64,000 nucleotides of DNA, taken from the NCBI GenBank assembly GCA_951813555.1, contig OX638344.1, forward strand, positions 930,001 through 994,000, written 5' to 3'. Origin of the DNA: an uncultured Acidimicrobiales bacterium. Its GTDB lineage: Bacteria > Actinomycetota > Acidimicrobiia > Acidimicrobiales > Bin134. The number at the start of each line of letters is the position of its first letter. Positions within the stretch are counted from its first letter, which is position 1. The position numbers and the translations under genes are program-made. Below, one piece after another: positions 9,401 to 17,110 of this stretch. A model generated the notes under the pieces. It was not told the DNA's origin and searched no databases. It saw only the letters and a program-made list of their open reading frames with translations.

Positions 9401-9485
9401 CACCGACGAGCGGGCGATCGCTCGCAGCGGCGCAGCCGCGCCCCATGACAGACTCGAACCCGCAGAGGAGCCCAGCCATGACTGA
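6408..9485 (+). CDS. Fused LivH-LivM-LivG branched-chain-type ABC permease/ATPase with repeat-coded N-terminus
   Basis: A 1025-residue polypeptide that joins three subunits. Residues ~71-365 are LivH-like permease ('VFNGLVTGITYGVMAVGL'), ~371-700 LivM-like permease ('LTGWAGQLSLGQFAFAG'), and ~755-1005 LivG-like ATPase with Walker A 'GTNGAGKTT' (~784) and Walker B 'VLCLDEPTAG' (~919). The ABC signature is altered to 'LSTGTRR' instead of an LSGGQ-like sequence. Residues 8-70 are nine copies of VLGTVNG. The GTG at 6408 follows the MFS-LivF stop by 2 nt; every repeat also begins with an in-frame GTG, so the true start is uncertain over 189 bp. With the two preceding genes this makes a complete importer. 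Substrate unknown. Confidence 0.9.
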   Translation: MLATIHTVLGTVNGVLGTVNGVLGTVNGVLGTVNGVLGTVNGVLGTVNGVLGTVNGVLGTVNGVLGTVNGVLAFTFNRQIVFNGLVTGITYGVMAVGLVLIFRSTRVINIAHAEVGAFGGALLGLLVAKYSVPYPIALVAGLAAGAAFGGIIELTVVRRLANAPKVILFVATMGAAQVVFLAGFWLPNYTAIASFPTPVDGRWELFDIRIRSAQLLVLIVVPVIVAVLALFLERTKYGTAIRASAENPDAARLSAISTKAMSTAVWTIAGLLSAITAVLVAPLKGQGTVIEAATLGPGLLLRALAAALIARMHSLPVALLAGAVIGAVEVTLLFNYFEEPGLIDAGLFAAMLISVLSYHRRQRGSEGAQSMSFAPRVRPVPRQLQQLWWVRYLPQITVTVALAVAIVLPLIVTRPSRHFLYSLMLLLAIVGMSLTLLTGWAGQLSLGQFAFAGLGAMLTTAMVRGVNFSIGDSDFELPVIPFEGAVFLAAFACLVTAVVVGLPALRVRGLFLAVITLAFAVMAQNWLLERDVLTGGDLVVRLPRARWGDSFDLKSQRTYYYVCLGVLCLCAILVSRIRRSGVGRSLIAVRDNEQSAAAFTVSPTRMKLVAFAISGALAGLAGGLIAGLRVQFGPTAFSPDESLRVVAIAVIGGLSSIWGVILGALWVVGIPSFFAESQQVRLLTSGAGVLILLMYLPGGLIQVAYSIRDAVFAAAAKRIPDTTVEREPAPIPARAVSAAVADRKTPAGVPALATTGVYVQFGGVHAVENVDLAVQPGEVVGLIGTNGAGKTTLMNAVGGFVPSVGQVEIFGTDVTRLSPSSRAGLGLGRTFQQADLFPDLSVRETIQVALEARGRSQVIPTLLGLPSARRRERTRQAEGDELISFFGLGRYASSFISELSTGTRRIVELSCLIALEARVLCLDEPTAGVAQRETEAFAPLVLRIREELGASLLVIEHDMPFIMGISDRVYCLEAGAIIAEGTPDEVRNDPLVIASYLGTDERAIARSGAAAPHDRLEPAEEPSHD
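6429..6617 (+). repeat. Nine perfect tandem copies of a 21-bp unit, in frame at the LivHMG N-terminus
   Basis: Nine identical 21-bp units start with GTGCTGGGCAC and end with CGTCAACGGT. The array then breaks into unique sequence at 6618 (GTGCTGGCGTTC). Each unit encodes the heptapeptide VLGTVNG and preserves the frame. Within each unit two overlapping dyads are visible: GTGC-TGG-GCAC and CACCG-TCAA-CGGTG. Copy-number change by slippage would add or remove seven residues per unit without a frameshift. There are no spacers, so this is not a CRISPR array. Confidence 0.97.
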
Positions 9486-10752
9486 TCTGGAAAGTCGGAA
9501 CTTCTTCACCGACAAAGAACTGGTGGCCAACCCCTACGAGTACTTCGACCGCCTCCGGTCGCAGTGCCCGGTGCACCCCGAGCCCCACCACGACGTGATG
9601 ATGATCACCGGATATGGCGAGGCCATCGAGGTCTACAACGACAACGACGGTTTCTCAGCCTGCAACTCGGTGACAGGGCCCTTCCCCGGCTTCCCGGTGC
9701 CGCTGGAGGGCGACGACATAAGCGCCCTCATAGCGGAGCACCGCGACAAGCTGCCCATGTCAGATCAGCTCCCCACCATGGACCCGCCCGCCCACACCGA
9801 CCACCGGGCCCTGCTCATGCGCCTAATCACCCCAAAGCGCCTGAGCGAGAACGAGGAGTTCATGTGGCGCCTCGCCGACCGCCAGCTCGACACCTTCCTC
9901 GACCAGGGCCAATGCGAGTTCATCCGAGATTTCGCCCAGCCCTTCGCCCTGTTGGTGGTGGCCGACCTGTTGGGGGTGCCCGACGACGACCGGGACCACT
10001 TCACCAAGAACCTCCTTCACCGGCCCAAAGAACACGGCATCGGGTCGACCGACGAGCACGCCATGGCCCACAACCCCCTCGAGTTCCTCTATGGCCAGTT
10101 CACCGCCTACATCGAGGATCGCCGGGCCAACCCCCGCGACGACGTTCTCACCGGGCTGGCCAGCGCCACATTCCCCGACGGATCGACGCCGGAGGTGATC
10201 GACGCGGTGCGCATCGCCGCCAACCTGTTCGCGGCCGGCACCGAGACCACCGTGCGCCTGCTCAGCACCATGCTCTATTTCGTGGCCGAGGATCCCGAGC
10301 TCCAAGAGCGCCTCCGCGGCGACCGCTCGCTGATCGGCAACTTCGTGGAGGAGTCGCTGCGCATAGAGAGCCCGATCAAAGGCGACTTCCGCCTCACCCG
10401 CCGCCCGGTGACCGTCGGCGGAGTTGATGTGGGGACAGGCACGACGGTGATGCTGCTCAACAGTGCGGCCAACCGCGACCCCGGCCAGTTCCCCGACCCC
10501 CACACCCTCGACATCGAGCGGGACAACGCCCGAACCCACTTGGCCTTCGGCCGGGGGGTGCACACCTGTCCAGGTGCTCCCCTGGCCCGGGCCGAGGCCA
10601 AGGTGAGCCTCAACCGCATCCTCGACCGCATGGCCGATATCCGTGTCTCGGAGATCGTTCACGGGCCGCCCGGCGACCGGCGGTTCACATACGTCCCCAC
10701 CCACATCCTGCGGGGCCTGGCCTTCCTCGGGCTCGAGTTCGACGGGCAGTAG
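9478..10752 (+). CDS. Cytochrome P450
   Basis: A 424-residue soluble class I bacterial P450. Visible are the I-helix 'AAGTETT', the K-helix ExxR in 'EESLR', and the heme loop 'FGRGVHTCPG' with Cys364 as the thiolate ligand. I chose the ATG at 9478 because AGAGGAG lies about 7 nt upstream; an in-frame ATG at 9445 is also possible. The start overlaps the LivHMG stop by 8 bp, so the P450 is probably translated from the transporter mRNA. The ferredoxin gene follows 2 nt after the stop, giving a ready electron donor. Substrate unknown, but likely related to what the transporter imports. Confidence 0.93.
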   Translation: MTDLESRNFFTDKELVANPYEYFDRLRSQCPVHPEPHHDVMMITGYGEAIEVYNDNDGFSACNSVTGPFPGFPVPLEGDDISALIAEHRDKLPMSDQLPTMDPPAHTDHRALLMRLITPKRLSENEEFMWRLADRQLDTFLDQGQCEFIRDFAQPFALLVVADLLGVPDDDRDHFTKNLLHRPKEHGIGSTDEHAMAHNPLEFLYGQFTAYIEDRRANPRDDVLTGLASATFPDGSTPEVIDAVRIAANLFAAGTETTVRLLSTMLYFVAEDPELQERLRGDRSLIGNFVEESLRIESPIKGDFRLTRRPVTVGGVDVGTGTTVMLLNSAANRDPGQFPDPHTLDIERDNARTHLAFGRGVHTCPGAPLARAEAKVSLNRILDRMADIRVSEIVHGPPGDRRFTYVPTHILRGLAFLGLEFDGQ

Positions 10753-10754
10753 CG

Positions 10755-10943
10755 GTGCGGGTGGCGGTAGACGACGACCTCTGCGGGGGCCACGGCGTGT
10801 GCACCACCCTCTGCCCAGAGGTCTTTGTGCTCGAAGACGCCGGCTACGCCCGGGCCACAGTCGAAGATGTGCCCTCCGCTGACGAGGCCGCGGTGCGAGA
10901 GGCAGAAGTGCGGTGTCCCACCAGGGCCATTCGGATCGCCTGA
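10755..10943 (+). CDS. Ferredoxin, P450 partner type
   Basis: A 62-residue ferredoxin starting with GTG two bases after the P450 stop. Cysteines are C10, C16, C20 and C54, in the pattern CxxHxxCxxxCP ... CP, with His13 at the place of the second cysteine of a [4Fe-4S] motif. C10, C16 and C54 are the expected ligands of a [3Fe-4S] cluster in P450-linked ferredoxins. C20 is extra: the other ferredoxin in this window (62713) has Ala there. It would pass electrons from a reductase to the adjacent P450; no ferredoxin reductase gene is seen here. Confidence 0.9.
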   Translation: MRVAVDDDLCGGHGVCTTLCPEVFVLEDAGYARATVEDVPSADEAAVREAEVRCPTRAIRIA

Positions 10944-10952
10944 TCGGCGTGG

Positions 10953-11027
10953 CGCGCTTGGAGGGACTCGAACCCCCGGCCTTCTGATCCGTAGTCAGAC
11001 GCTCTAATCCAACTGAGCTACAAGCGC
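10953..11027 (-). tRNA. tRNA-Arg(ACG)
   Basis: The minus strand folds into a complete cloverleaf: acceptor stem GCGCTTG/CAAGCGC with discriminator G, D arm GCTC...GAGC, anticodon stem TCTGA/TCAGA around loop CTACGGA (anticodon ACG), five-base variable loop and a TTCGAGT T-loop. No CCA is encoded. Anticodon ACG needs A34-to-inosine editing to read CGC and CGA codons; the editing enzyme TadA is encoded at 18751. Confidence 0.97.
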
Positions 11028-11066
11028 GAGCAGCAGCCAGTGTACCCGGCGGCCTGCGTGTGTTCG

Positions 11067-12005
11067 CTAGTGGTTTGACGCTTGGCGAATGGAACGGGTC
11101 AGGATGATCCCTCCCACCAGTGCGACAAGGGGGCCGGAGCCGAATGATCGGAACCCTAAGATTGCTGATCCCAAGACGTTGGAACCGGCGATCACCACGA
11201 TGGCCATCCCAGCCGTCTGCGAGATCATCAAGAGCCACTGCCGCCTGCCCTCCAAGACCATGCGGGGAACGGAGATGAGCTCCACAATGAATACGAGGGC
11301 GATCCCCCCCAGGATGAGGACGGGCAGGCCGAAGAGTACGTCGGAATTCAAGCCGTTGACGACCTCCCCCAGCCGAGGGTTTCCACCCCCGAGGAAGTAG
11401 GCGGCCGCCAATGCCCAATCAAGAAAGATGGCTGCGGCGATCGCCAATGCTGCACCCAACGCCCCCTCCATTGGATGGAAGTCCAGGGATGGTCGTTCGT
11501 CCGACTCGTATACCAGCAGCAAAGCTCCCACCACGGCAACGGCTGTAGCCGCCAATCCAAGCCATGCCCCGAATCCGAGCACGTCGTTATCGGTTCCTAC
11601 CAACATGATCCACGTCAAGGTGACACCAAAGGCCCCCAAGGCCAATCCCAGGGTGGCTGCCATTGACTTATGCCGCAGGAGAAGAGACAAGCCCACCAAG
11701 AAAACGGCCAAACCGATGCCGTCAGTTGAATCCCCTACGCCTGCGATATTGGGAAAACTGTCTGCTCCAATTTCCACCCAACTGAACAGCGTGGAAAGGG
11801 CCATAGCCGCTCCGCCGATCCCCACCAGCATTCGGCCCGTTGAGGGGATCTCAATATCTCCCAACATCCCCGCGCCGCCCCCATCATCGCCGTCCTCGGC
11901 GGCAGCTTCGGGGGAGCCTTCAACCATGGGTTCTTGGGGCTCCTCGGCGGCGGTGTCCTGCGACATAGGGTCGTTGGATTCAGTGGTGGAGACGTCGTCG
12001 TTCAT
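11067..12005 (-). CDS. Membrane protein of unknown function with acidic N-terminal tail
   Basis: A 312-residue protein I do not recognise. Residues 1 to about 50 are hydrophilic and rich in Glu/Asp/Ser, including a DDGGG stretch, and would face the cytoplasm or outside. The remainder holds roughly seven to eight hydrophobic segments, such as 'GIGLAVFLVGLSLLL' and 'MAIVVIAGSNVLGSAILG', separated by short polar loops. The ATG at 12005 has a clear GGGGAGAG site upstream and was preferred to an in-frame start 24 bp earlier. It is a stand-alone minus-strand gene next to tRNA-Arg. Conserved catalytic motifs are not apparent. Confidence 0.72.
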   Translation of the reverse strand: MNDDVSTTESNDPMSQDTAAEEPQEPMVEGSPEAAAEDGDDGGGAGMLGDIEIPSTGRMLVGIGGAAMALSTLFSWVEIGADSFPNIAGVGDSTDGIGLAVFLVGLSLLLRHKSMAATLGLALGAFGVTLTWIMLVGTDNDVLGFGAWLGLAATAVAVVGALLLVYESDERPSLDFHPMEGALGAALAIAAAIFLDWALAAAYFLGGGNPRLGEVVNGLNSDVLFGLPVLILGGIALVFIVELISVPRMVLEGRRQWLLMISQTAGMAIVVIAGSNVLGSAILGFRSFGSGPLVALVGGIILTRSIRQASNH

Positions 12006-12100
12006 GACTCTCCCCTTCTCGATTGACAACGCTCTCAGACTACCCCCGCCACCCTGGCGGTGCTCTGGGTTCGGACTGGTTTGGGCGGCGGATTGAACAG

Positions 12101-13207
12101 CTATTCGATGGCGTGGAGCTGGTCGAATGGAACCACTTGGGTCTCGGCTTCAGGGAGGGGGGCGTGGGAGCGGAACCAGCGGAGGCTGAGCGATCCTTGG
12201 GGGTGGCCGGCGGTGTCGAGCCAGTTGGGAAGGCCGGGGTCTTGGTGGGCCACCACTAGGCGGATCGATCCGTCGCCACGGCGCACGGCGGTGTCCCCGT
12301 TGATGACTGCGGTGCGGTTTCGCCAATCCACCGTCTCGCCCCAGTGGCTGAGCAGCACCCAGGCCCAGTAGTCGGCTCCACCTGAGGGGTCGAAGTCCAC
12401 CACCAGTGCCTCGTTTGGGGCGAGCTGCCAATCGCCGGAGAGGTAGCGCACGTTCTCGGGAGTGAGCAGGTCGCCCTCGTCGGGCAGCGGTAGGAAGGCG
12501 TTGAGGGGCACCTCGCTCGGCACCTTTTTCCTCTCATGTACCCACCAGCTAAACGAACCCGTGGCATGTAGCGCAGCAAGCTCCAGGCCTCGGCGCAGCT
12601 GATCGGGAGTGAGCATGGGCGAGGGCCCGCCCGAGGGGATGGCCTCGATGGTGGGGCGGGGGTGGGCCAGGCGCACGTTCAGGTCGGTGAAGTAAGTGCG
12701 GATGAGCACAGAGCTCGAATCGGGGTCCAAGCGCAGTTGATTGGGGTTGCCGGGTTCGGGGTCGGGCGTTAGCAACAGCTCATAGCCGCCCTCGGAATCG
12801 ACTTGCAGCGTGGTGTCCTCCACCGCGTCCACCAGCCGACGGCCCCCGCTGCTGCCGAAGCTGCCGGCGTAAACCCCGATCTCCACCGCCACCGCATTGG
12901 CCATGGTGGCGTTGATCCGGTACGACCGGTCACCTCGCACTGCGGCCGAGTGATACGTCTGGTCGGGGTTGTCCCCCATGTACTTGCGGATGGTGGTCTG
13001 AACGTCCACAAACTCGGGCCGGGCGGGGTCAGCCCGCTCCAAGCACTGCTCCAGCCCGAACGTCACATAGCGGCTCAGGGCTCGAATGCCCTCGGCCCGG
13101 GCATCGGCGTGGTCGGGAGCCCCCGCAGCCAGCACAATCTCCCCGGCATCGGCCATCGACTGGCAGAACGCCCGCCAGGCTTCTACCGAAGGATCGACGT
13201 CAGCCAT
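12101..13207 (-). CDS. DUF1214 domain-containing protein
   Basis: A 368-residue protein. The C-terminal third resembles the DUF1214 fold ('NWLDTAGHPQGSLSLRWF' near the end, preceded by 'ALVVDFDPSGGADYWAW'), a domain common in actinobacteria and of unknown biochemical role. There is no signal peptide or membrane segment. A strong ribosome site (GGAGGGGGG) precedes the ATG. It lies 36 bp downstream of the sterol-reductase-like gene on the same strand and may be co-transcribed with it. Confidence 0.72.
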   Translation of the reverse strand: MADVDPSVEAWRAFCQSMADAGEIVLAAGAPDHADARAEGIRALSRYVTFGLEQCLERADPARPEFVDVQTTIRKYMGDNPDQTYHSAAVRGDRSYRINATMANAVAVEIGVYAGSFGSSGGRRLVDAVEDTTLQVDSEGGYELLLTPDPEPGNPNQLRLDPDSSSVLIRTYFTDLNVRLAHPRPTIEAIPSGGPSPMLTPDQLRRGLELAALHATGSFSWWVHERKKVPSEVPLNAFLPLPDEGDLLTPENVRYLSGDWQLAPNEALVVDFDPSGGADYWAWVLLSHWGETVDWRNRTAVINGDTAVRRGDGSIRLVVAHQDPGLPNWLDTAGHPQGSLSLRWFRSHAPLPEAETQVVPFDQLHAIE

Positions 13208-13243
13208 CGTCCCCCCTCCGCTAACTCGTCGCGCTGAAGTTTC

Positions 13244-14380
13244 TTAGTACACGCCGGGGAAGATGCGGTAGGGGACCTTCTCTTGGTACTCAGCCCACTT
13301 CTCGGGGCCGTACTTCTGGGCGCATTCCCGCTCGTCCCAGCGCTGGCGGAGGGTAAAGAACGTGATGATGAAGATGGCGTAGGTCCAGGCCCACAGAACG
13401 CCGAAGTGCCCGAACGACAAGGCGATTCCGATGCACAGGAAACCCTCGCCCAGGTAGTTGAAGTGGCGGGCGGCACCCCAGTAGCCGCTGATCAGGATCT
13501 TGCGGTCACCGGCCTCGATGTGCGTGGGGGCGATAAGGCCGAGGAAGTGGCGATCCGGGAATCGCTTGAACATGTACTTCTGCAAGTTGGCGCCCCGCGA
13601 GATGCTCCATCCGACCACGAACAGCACCGCCGATACGACCAGCCAGAAATTCCTCCACCCATACGACATATCGGGGTTGGCGTAAGCAGCCATGCCCCAA
13701 AGCGGGAGGATGAATATCCACCCGTAGACCATCAGTCCGCCCCACCACAGCTTGAAGCCGAGGTGCTCGTGGATGAGGTCGTAGGTATAGAGCTGGACCC
13801 GCTCGAAGATGAAGTAGTCGAACACGTAGAACGTCATGAACGCCGCGTACATGTAGACGCCGGGGTTGGTGCCGTCGATGTTCTCGCTGTGCCACACGGC
13901 TCCGGACAGGGCGTTGAGCGACAACATCGTGCCGCCGACAACGTAGAACCACATCTTGATATCGACGCGCTCACCGAAGAACTGAGTCTCTTTGGCCCGC
14001 CCCTCCCAGAGGGCCAGCAATGGGTTCTGGATTTCGCCCTTGGGCTGGCTGTACACCGCGATGAGGGAGAAGATCACGGTGAAGATCGAGCCCCCCAGCA
14101 CAGCCCAGAGCGTGGACCGGTAGAACCAATCACGGTCCAGGCCGGTGGCCTCGGTGGCCCACAAGATCTGGGCGATGACGAATACCAAGAGGCCGTTGAG
14201 CCGGTAGTTGCGGGGCTCGCCGGTCTCCGGATTCCTGACGTAGCCGGTCACCTTCCTGGCCGGAAGTATGAGCTGGGCCACGAAGAAGGCCGCGAAGATG
14301 ATCAGCGGCGTGAAAAACGCCCAGACCTTCTCCGAGCCCGAGAGCCCAAATAGATGTTCGATTCCAAGTGCGTCGCCCAT
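13244..14380 (-). CDS. Sterol reductase (ERG4/ERG24)-like integral membrane protein
   Basis: A 378-residue membrane protein with about eight to nine hydrophobic segments. The C-terminal block 'GYWGAARHFNYLGE' followed by 'WDERECAQKYGPEKWAEY' and 'YRIFPGVY' matches the signature region of delta-14/delta-24(28) sterol reductases and related bacterial isoprenylcysteine-methyltransferase-fold proteins, which bind NADPH and reduce carbon-carbon double bonds. The assignment rests on this block; the true substrate could be another isoprenoid. It diverges from a Baeyer-Villiger monooxygenase gene 62 bp away and precedes the DUF1214 gene, so a joint role in steroid or terpenoid turnover is plausible but unproven. 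Confidence 0.75.
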   Translation of the reverse strand: MGDALGIEHLFGLSGSEKVWAFFTPLIIFAAFFVAQLILPARKVTGYVRNPETGEPRNYRLNGLLVFVIAQILWATEATGLDRDWFYRSTLWAVLGGSIFTVIFSLIAVYSQPKGEIQNPLLALWEGRAKETQFFGERVDIKMWFYVVGGTMLSLNALSGAVWHSENIDGTNPGVYMYAAFMTFYVFDYFIFERVQLYTYDLIHEHLGFKLWWGGLMVYGWIFILPLWGMAAYANPDMSYGWRNFWLVVSAVLFVVGWSISRGANLQKYMFKRFPDRHFLGLIAPTHIEAGDRKILISGYWGAARHFNYLGEGFLCIGIALSFGHFGVLWAWTYAIFIITFFTLRQRWDERECAQKYGPEKWAEYQEKVPYRIFPGVY

Positions 14381-14442
14381 GGGTCGGATACTACTTCGTC
14401 GGTAAAGTGACCATTCATGATGTTCGACGGCTCCAAGATCTA

Positions 14443-16044
14443 ATGACCGAGCCGAATTGCGATGTCGTCATCATCGGGGCCGGTGCGGCGGGGCTGTACG
14501 CCCTTCACCGGGTTCGCGGGCTCGGCCTGTCGGCCAAGGTCTTCGAGAAGGGGGACGGGGTCGGCGGTACCTGGTACTGGAACCGCTATCCCGGTGCCCG
14601 ATGCGACGTGGAGAGCTGGGACTACTGCTACACGTTCTCTGAAGAGCTCGAACAGGAGTGGGAGTGGACCGAGCGGTTCCCCACCCAGCCCGAGCTTGAG
14701 CGCTACTTCAACCACGTAGCCGACCGCTTCGACCTGCGCCGCGACATCGAGTTCGACACCAGGGTGGAGCAGGCCCGTTTCGACGACGACCGGAACTGCT
14801 GGATCGTCCGCACTTCTAAGGGAGCGACGGTCGCGGCCCGGTTTCTCATATCGGCTGCCGGTTGCCTCTCGGAAGTGAGCACGCCGCGATTCAAGGGGGC
14901 CAACACCTTCGAAGGCCAGCAGATCCACACCGCCCGTTGGCCGAAGGGCGGCATGGACGTCACCGGCATGCGGGTCGGTGTGATCGGAACCGGGTCAACC
15001 GGTGTCCAGGCCATACCCCAGCTGGCAAAACTGGCCGCACAACTGTTCGTCTTCCAGCGCACACCGCAGTTCGCCATCCCGGCCCGCAACCGACCGCTCG
15101 ACGACGACACGCTTGAGAAGCTGAAGCACAACTACCGCGAGCGGTGGGCGCTCAAGCGCGAGAGCCCGACCGGGATGGGGCGACGACGCCCCAAGGTGTC
15201 GTCGGCCCTCGAATTGGATGAGGCGACCCGTACCCGGCTCCTGGAGAATTCGTGGGCGCTCGGCGGGCCGGGATTCGCCCGGACTTTCGACGATGTGATG
15301 ACCGACGCCGAGTCAAACCAGCTGACGGCCCAGTTCGTGCGGGACAAGATCAAGGACAAGGTCGAAGTCCCCGACGTCGCCGAGTCGCTCCTGGAGATCG
15401 ACCATCCCCTCGGCGCCCGGCGGCTGATCGTCGAGATCGACTACTTCGAGACCTACAACCGACCCAACGTGACCCTGGTGGACGTGGCTGCCAACCCCAT
15501 CGAGGAAATCACGCCCCAGGGCCTTCGGACCGCCGATGGCTTCTCCTACGACCTCGACCTGATCGTGTATGCCACCGGATTCGACGGCATGACCGGGGCC
15601 TTGCTGGCCATGGACATCCAAGGGATCGGGGGCCTGGCTCTTCGCGACAAGTGGGCCAACGGGGCTGGCGCCTATCTCGGCCTGGTGGCGTCGGGATTCC
15701 CCAACCTGTTTATGATCACCGGTCCGGGCAGCCCGGCGGTGTACAGCAATGTGATCTTCTCCATCGAACAGCACGTCGACTGGATCACCGACTGCCTGGC
15801 CCACATGCTCGACCACGATCTAGACCGCATCGACTCCGACCCCGAGGCCGAGGCCGAGTGGACCCGACAAGTCCACGAGATCGCCGCCCAGAGCATCGTC
15901 GGCAAAACCGATTCCTGGTGGACCGGAGCCAACATCGACGGCAAGCCAAAAGGCGTCACCTTCTACCTGGGCGGCACCAACACCTACGCCGCCATCTGCG
16001 ACCAGATCGCCGCCCAAGGCTACGAGGGTTTCGTTATGCGGTGA
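14443..16044 (+). CDS. Flavin-containing Baeyer-Villiger monooxygenase
   Basis: A 533-residue FAD/NADPH monooxygenase that would insert an oxygen atom next to a ketone to form an ester or lactone. The first Rossmann motif is GAGAAG at residues 12-17. The diagnostic FxGxxxHxxxW motif spans Phe156 to Trp166 ('FEGQQIHTARW'), and a second dinucleotide motif GTGSTG occurs at 182-187. Length is typical for type I enzymes. The ATG at 14443 was chosen; an in-frame GTG at 14407 would add 12 residues. It is divergent from the sterol-reductase-like gene. Cyclic ketones such as steroid or terpenoid ketones are common substrates of the family. Confidence 0.9.
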   Translation: MTEPNCDVVIIGAGAAGLYALHRVRGLGLSAKVFEKGDGVGGTWYWNRYPGARCDVESWDYCYTFSEELEQEWEWTERFPTQPELERYFNHVADRFDLRRDIEFDTRVEQARFDDDRNCWIVRTSKGATVAARFLISAAGCLSEVSTPRFKGANTFEGQQIHTARWPKGGMDVTGMRVGVIGTGSTGVQAIPQLAKLAAQLFVFQRTPQFAIPARNRPLDDDTLEKLKHNYRERWALKRESPTGMGRRRPKVSSALELDEATRTRLLENSWALGGPGFARTFDDVMTDAESNQLTAQFVRDKIKDKVEVPDVAESLLEIDHPLGARRLIVEIDYFETYNRPNVTLVDVAANPIEEITPQGLRTADGFSYDLDLIVYATGFDGMTGALLAMDIQGIGGLALRDKWANGAGAYLGLVASGFPNLFMITGPGSPAVYSNVIFSIEQHVDWITDCLAHMLDHDLDRIDSDPEAEAEWTRQVHEIAAQSIVGKTDSWWTGANIDGKPKGVTFYLGGTNTYAAICDQIAAQGYEGFVMR

Positions 16045-16125
16045 CGCCTCGCTGGCTCCCTACGACGCCCGGGTCGCGAGATCGGACAATGGATCAGCGG
16101 TGGCGGTCTATGGGATATTGGGGGC

Positions 16126-17001
16126 GTGTTTCGGGTCACCCAGTTTTCGGACCTTCACTTCAGTACCGAGCCCGAGGGAGAGGCGCGCAATACCGACGAT
16201 ACGTGGGACGTGGTGTATGCCGACGCGTTCGAGTCGGGCCGACCACTCCCCGATGTGGTGGTGATTACTGGTGACATTGCTACCAGCGGCTCCGAAGCCG
16301 AGTACGCCAAGGTCGCCGGGAAGCTCGCCCGCCTCCCGGTTCCCGCCGTGGTGTGCATAGGCAATCACGACAAGCAGGTCCCATTCGATGCCGTATTGCC
16401 GCGGCCGGGGTTGAGCAACAGTCGCACGTTGCGGGGCGGTAACTGGCTATTCCTGTTCGCCGACTCAAACTTGGCGGGGCGGGTTCAGCGCCCGGACGGC
16501 TCGCTAGTGGACCGCGAGGACCGGATCAAGACAGAAGGGCGCTTTGGGGACCGCGAGCTGATGTGGATGGCTGAGACGGTCGAGCGGAGCGACGCGGAGC
16601 ATGCTTTCGTTTGGACCCATCATCCGCCGGGAGCGTACAACTTCTTTCAGAGCGGAGATTACGAAAAGGAGTTCGCCCGGCTCATCGACCTGGCCCCCGC
16701 CATCAAGGGGGTCGGAGCTGGCCACACGCACACCTACACGGTCGTGGATTGTGCCGGGCGCCCCGTCCACCAGTGCCCGTCGCTCTCGGTCAACATCGAC
16801 TTCGAGAACTTCACCACGCTCCCGCCCGGATACCGCACGTACGAATTCTGCGACGACGGCTCGATCAACACCGAAGCGCACCTCGTGGGGGACGACAGGT
16901 GGCCCAGCAGCGCGCTACCCGAAATAGCCTGTCGCCTGCTCCGTGGCGAGATCAGCTACTGGGAGATGCAAGAGGAATGGCATGGTGTGCATGCCAACTA
17001 A
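16126..17001 (+). CDS. Calcineurin-like metallophosphoesterase
   Basis: A 291-residue cytoplasmic phosphoesterase of the binuclear metal family. The metal-binding signatures occur in order: D9-x-H11 ('SDLHFS'), 'GD' at Asp50, 'GNHD' at Asn80-His81, 'THHPP' and 'GHTH'. The family includes cyclic nucleotide phosphodiesterases of the CpdA class and other phosphodiesterases; the sequence does not tell which. It starts with GTG at 16126, giving a protein whose first beta-strand leads directly into the DxH motif. It stands between the monooxygenase and a solute-receptor gene with no overlap to either. Confidence 0.85.
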   Translation: MFRVTQFSDLHFSTEPEGEARNTDDTWDVVYADAFESGRPLPDVVVITGDIATSGSEAEYAKVAGKLARLPVPAVVCIGNHDKQVPFDAVLPRPGLSNSRTLRGGNWLFLFADSNLAGRVQRPDGSLVDREDRIKTEGRFGDRELMWMAETVERSDAEHAFVWTHHPPGAYNFFQSGDYEKEFARLIDLAPAIKGVGAGHTHTYTVVDCAGRPVHQCPSLSVNIDFENFTTLPPGYRTYEFCDDGSINTEAHLVGDDRWPSSALPEIACRLLRGEISYWEMQEEWHGVHAN

Positions 17002-17110
17002 CCGCCACGTTATCGGTCGTATGCAATTCTGAGTTCACCTGGAAGACAGACTCAGTGAGAAAGGCGGTAGTTTTTCGCTGGTTGCGCCAGCTGACGGTGA
17101 GGGAGTAGTG

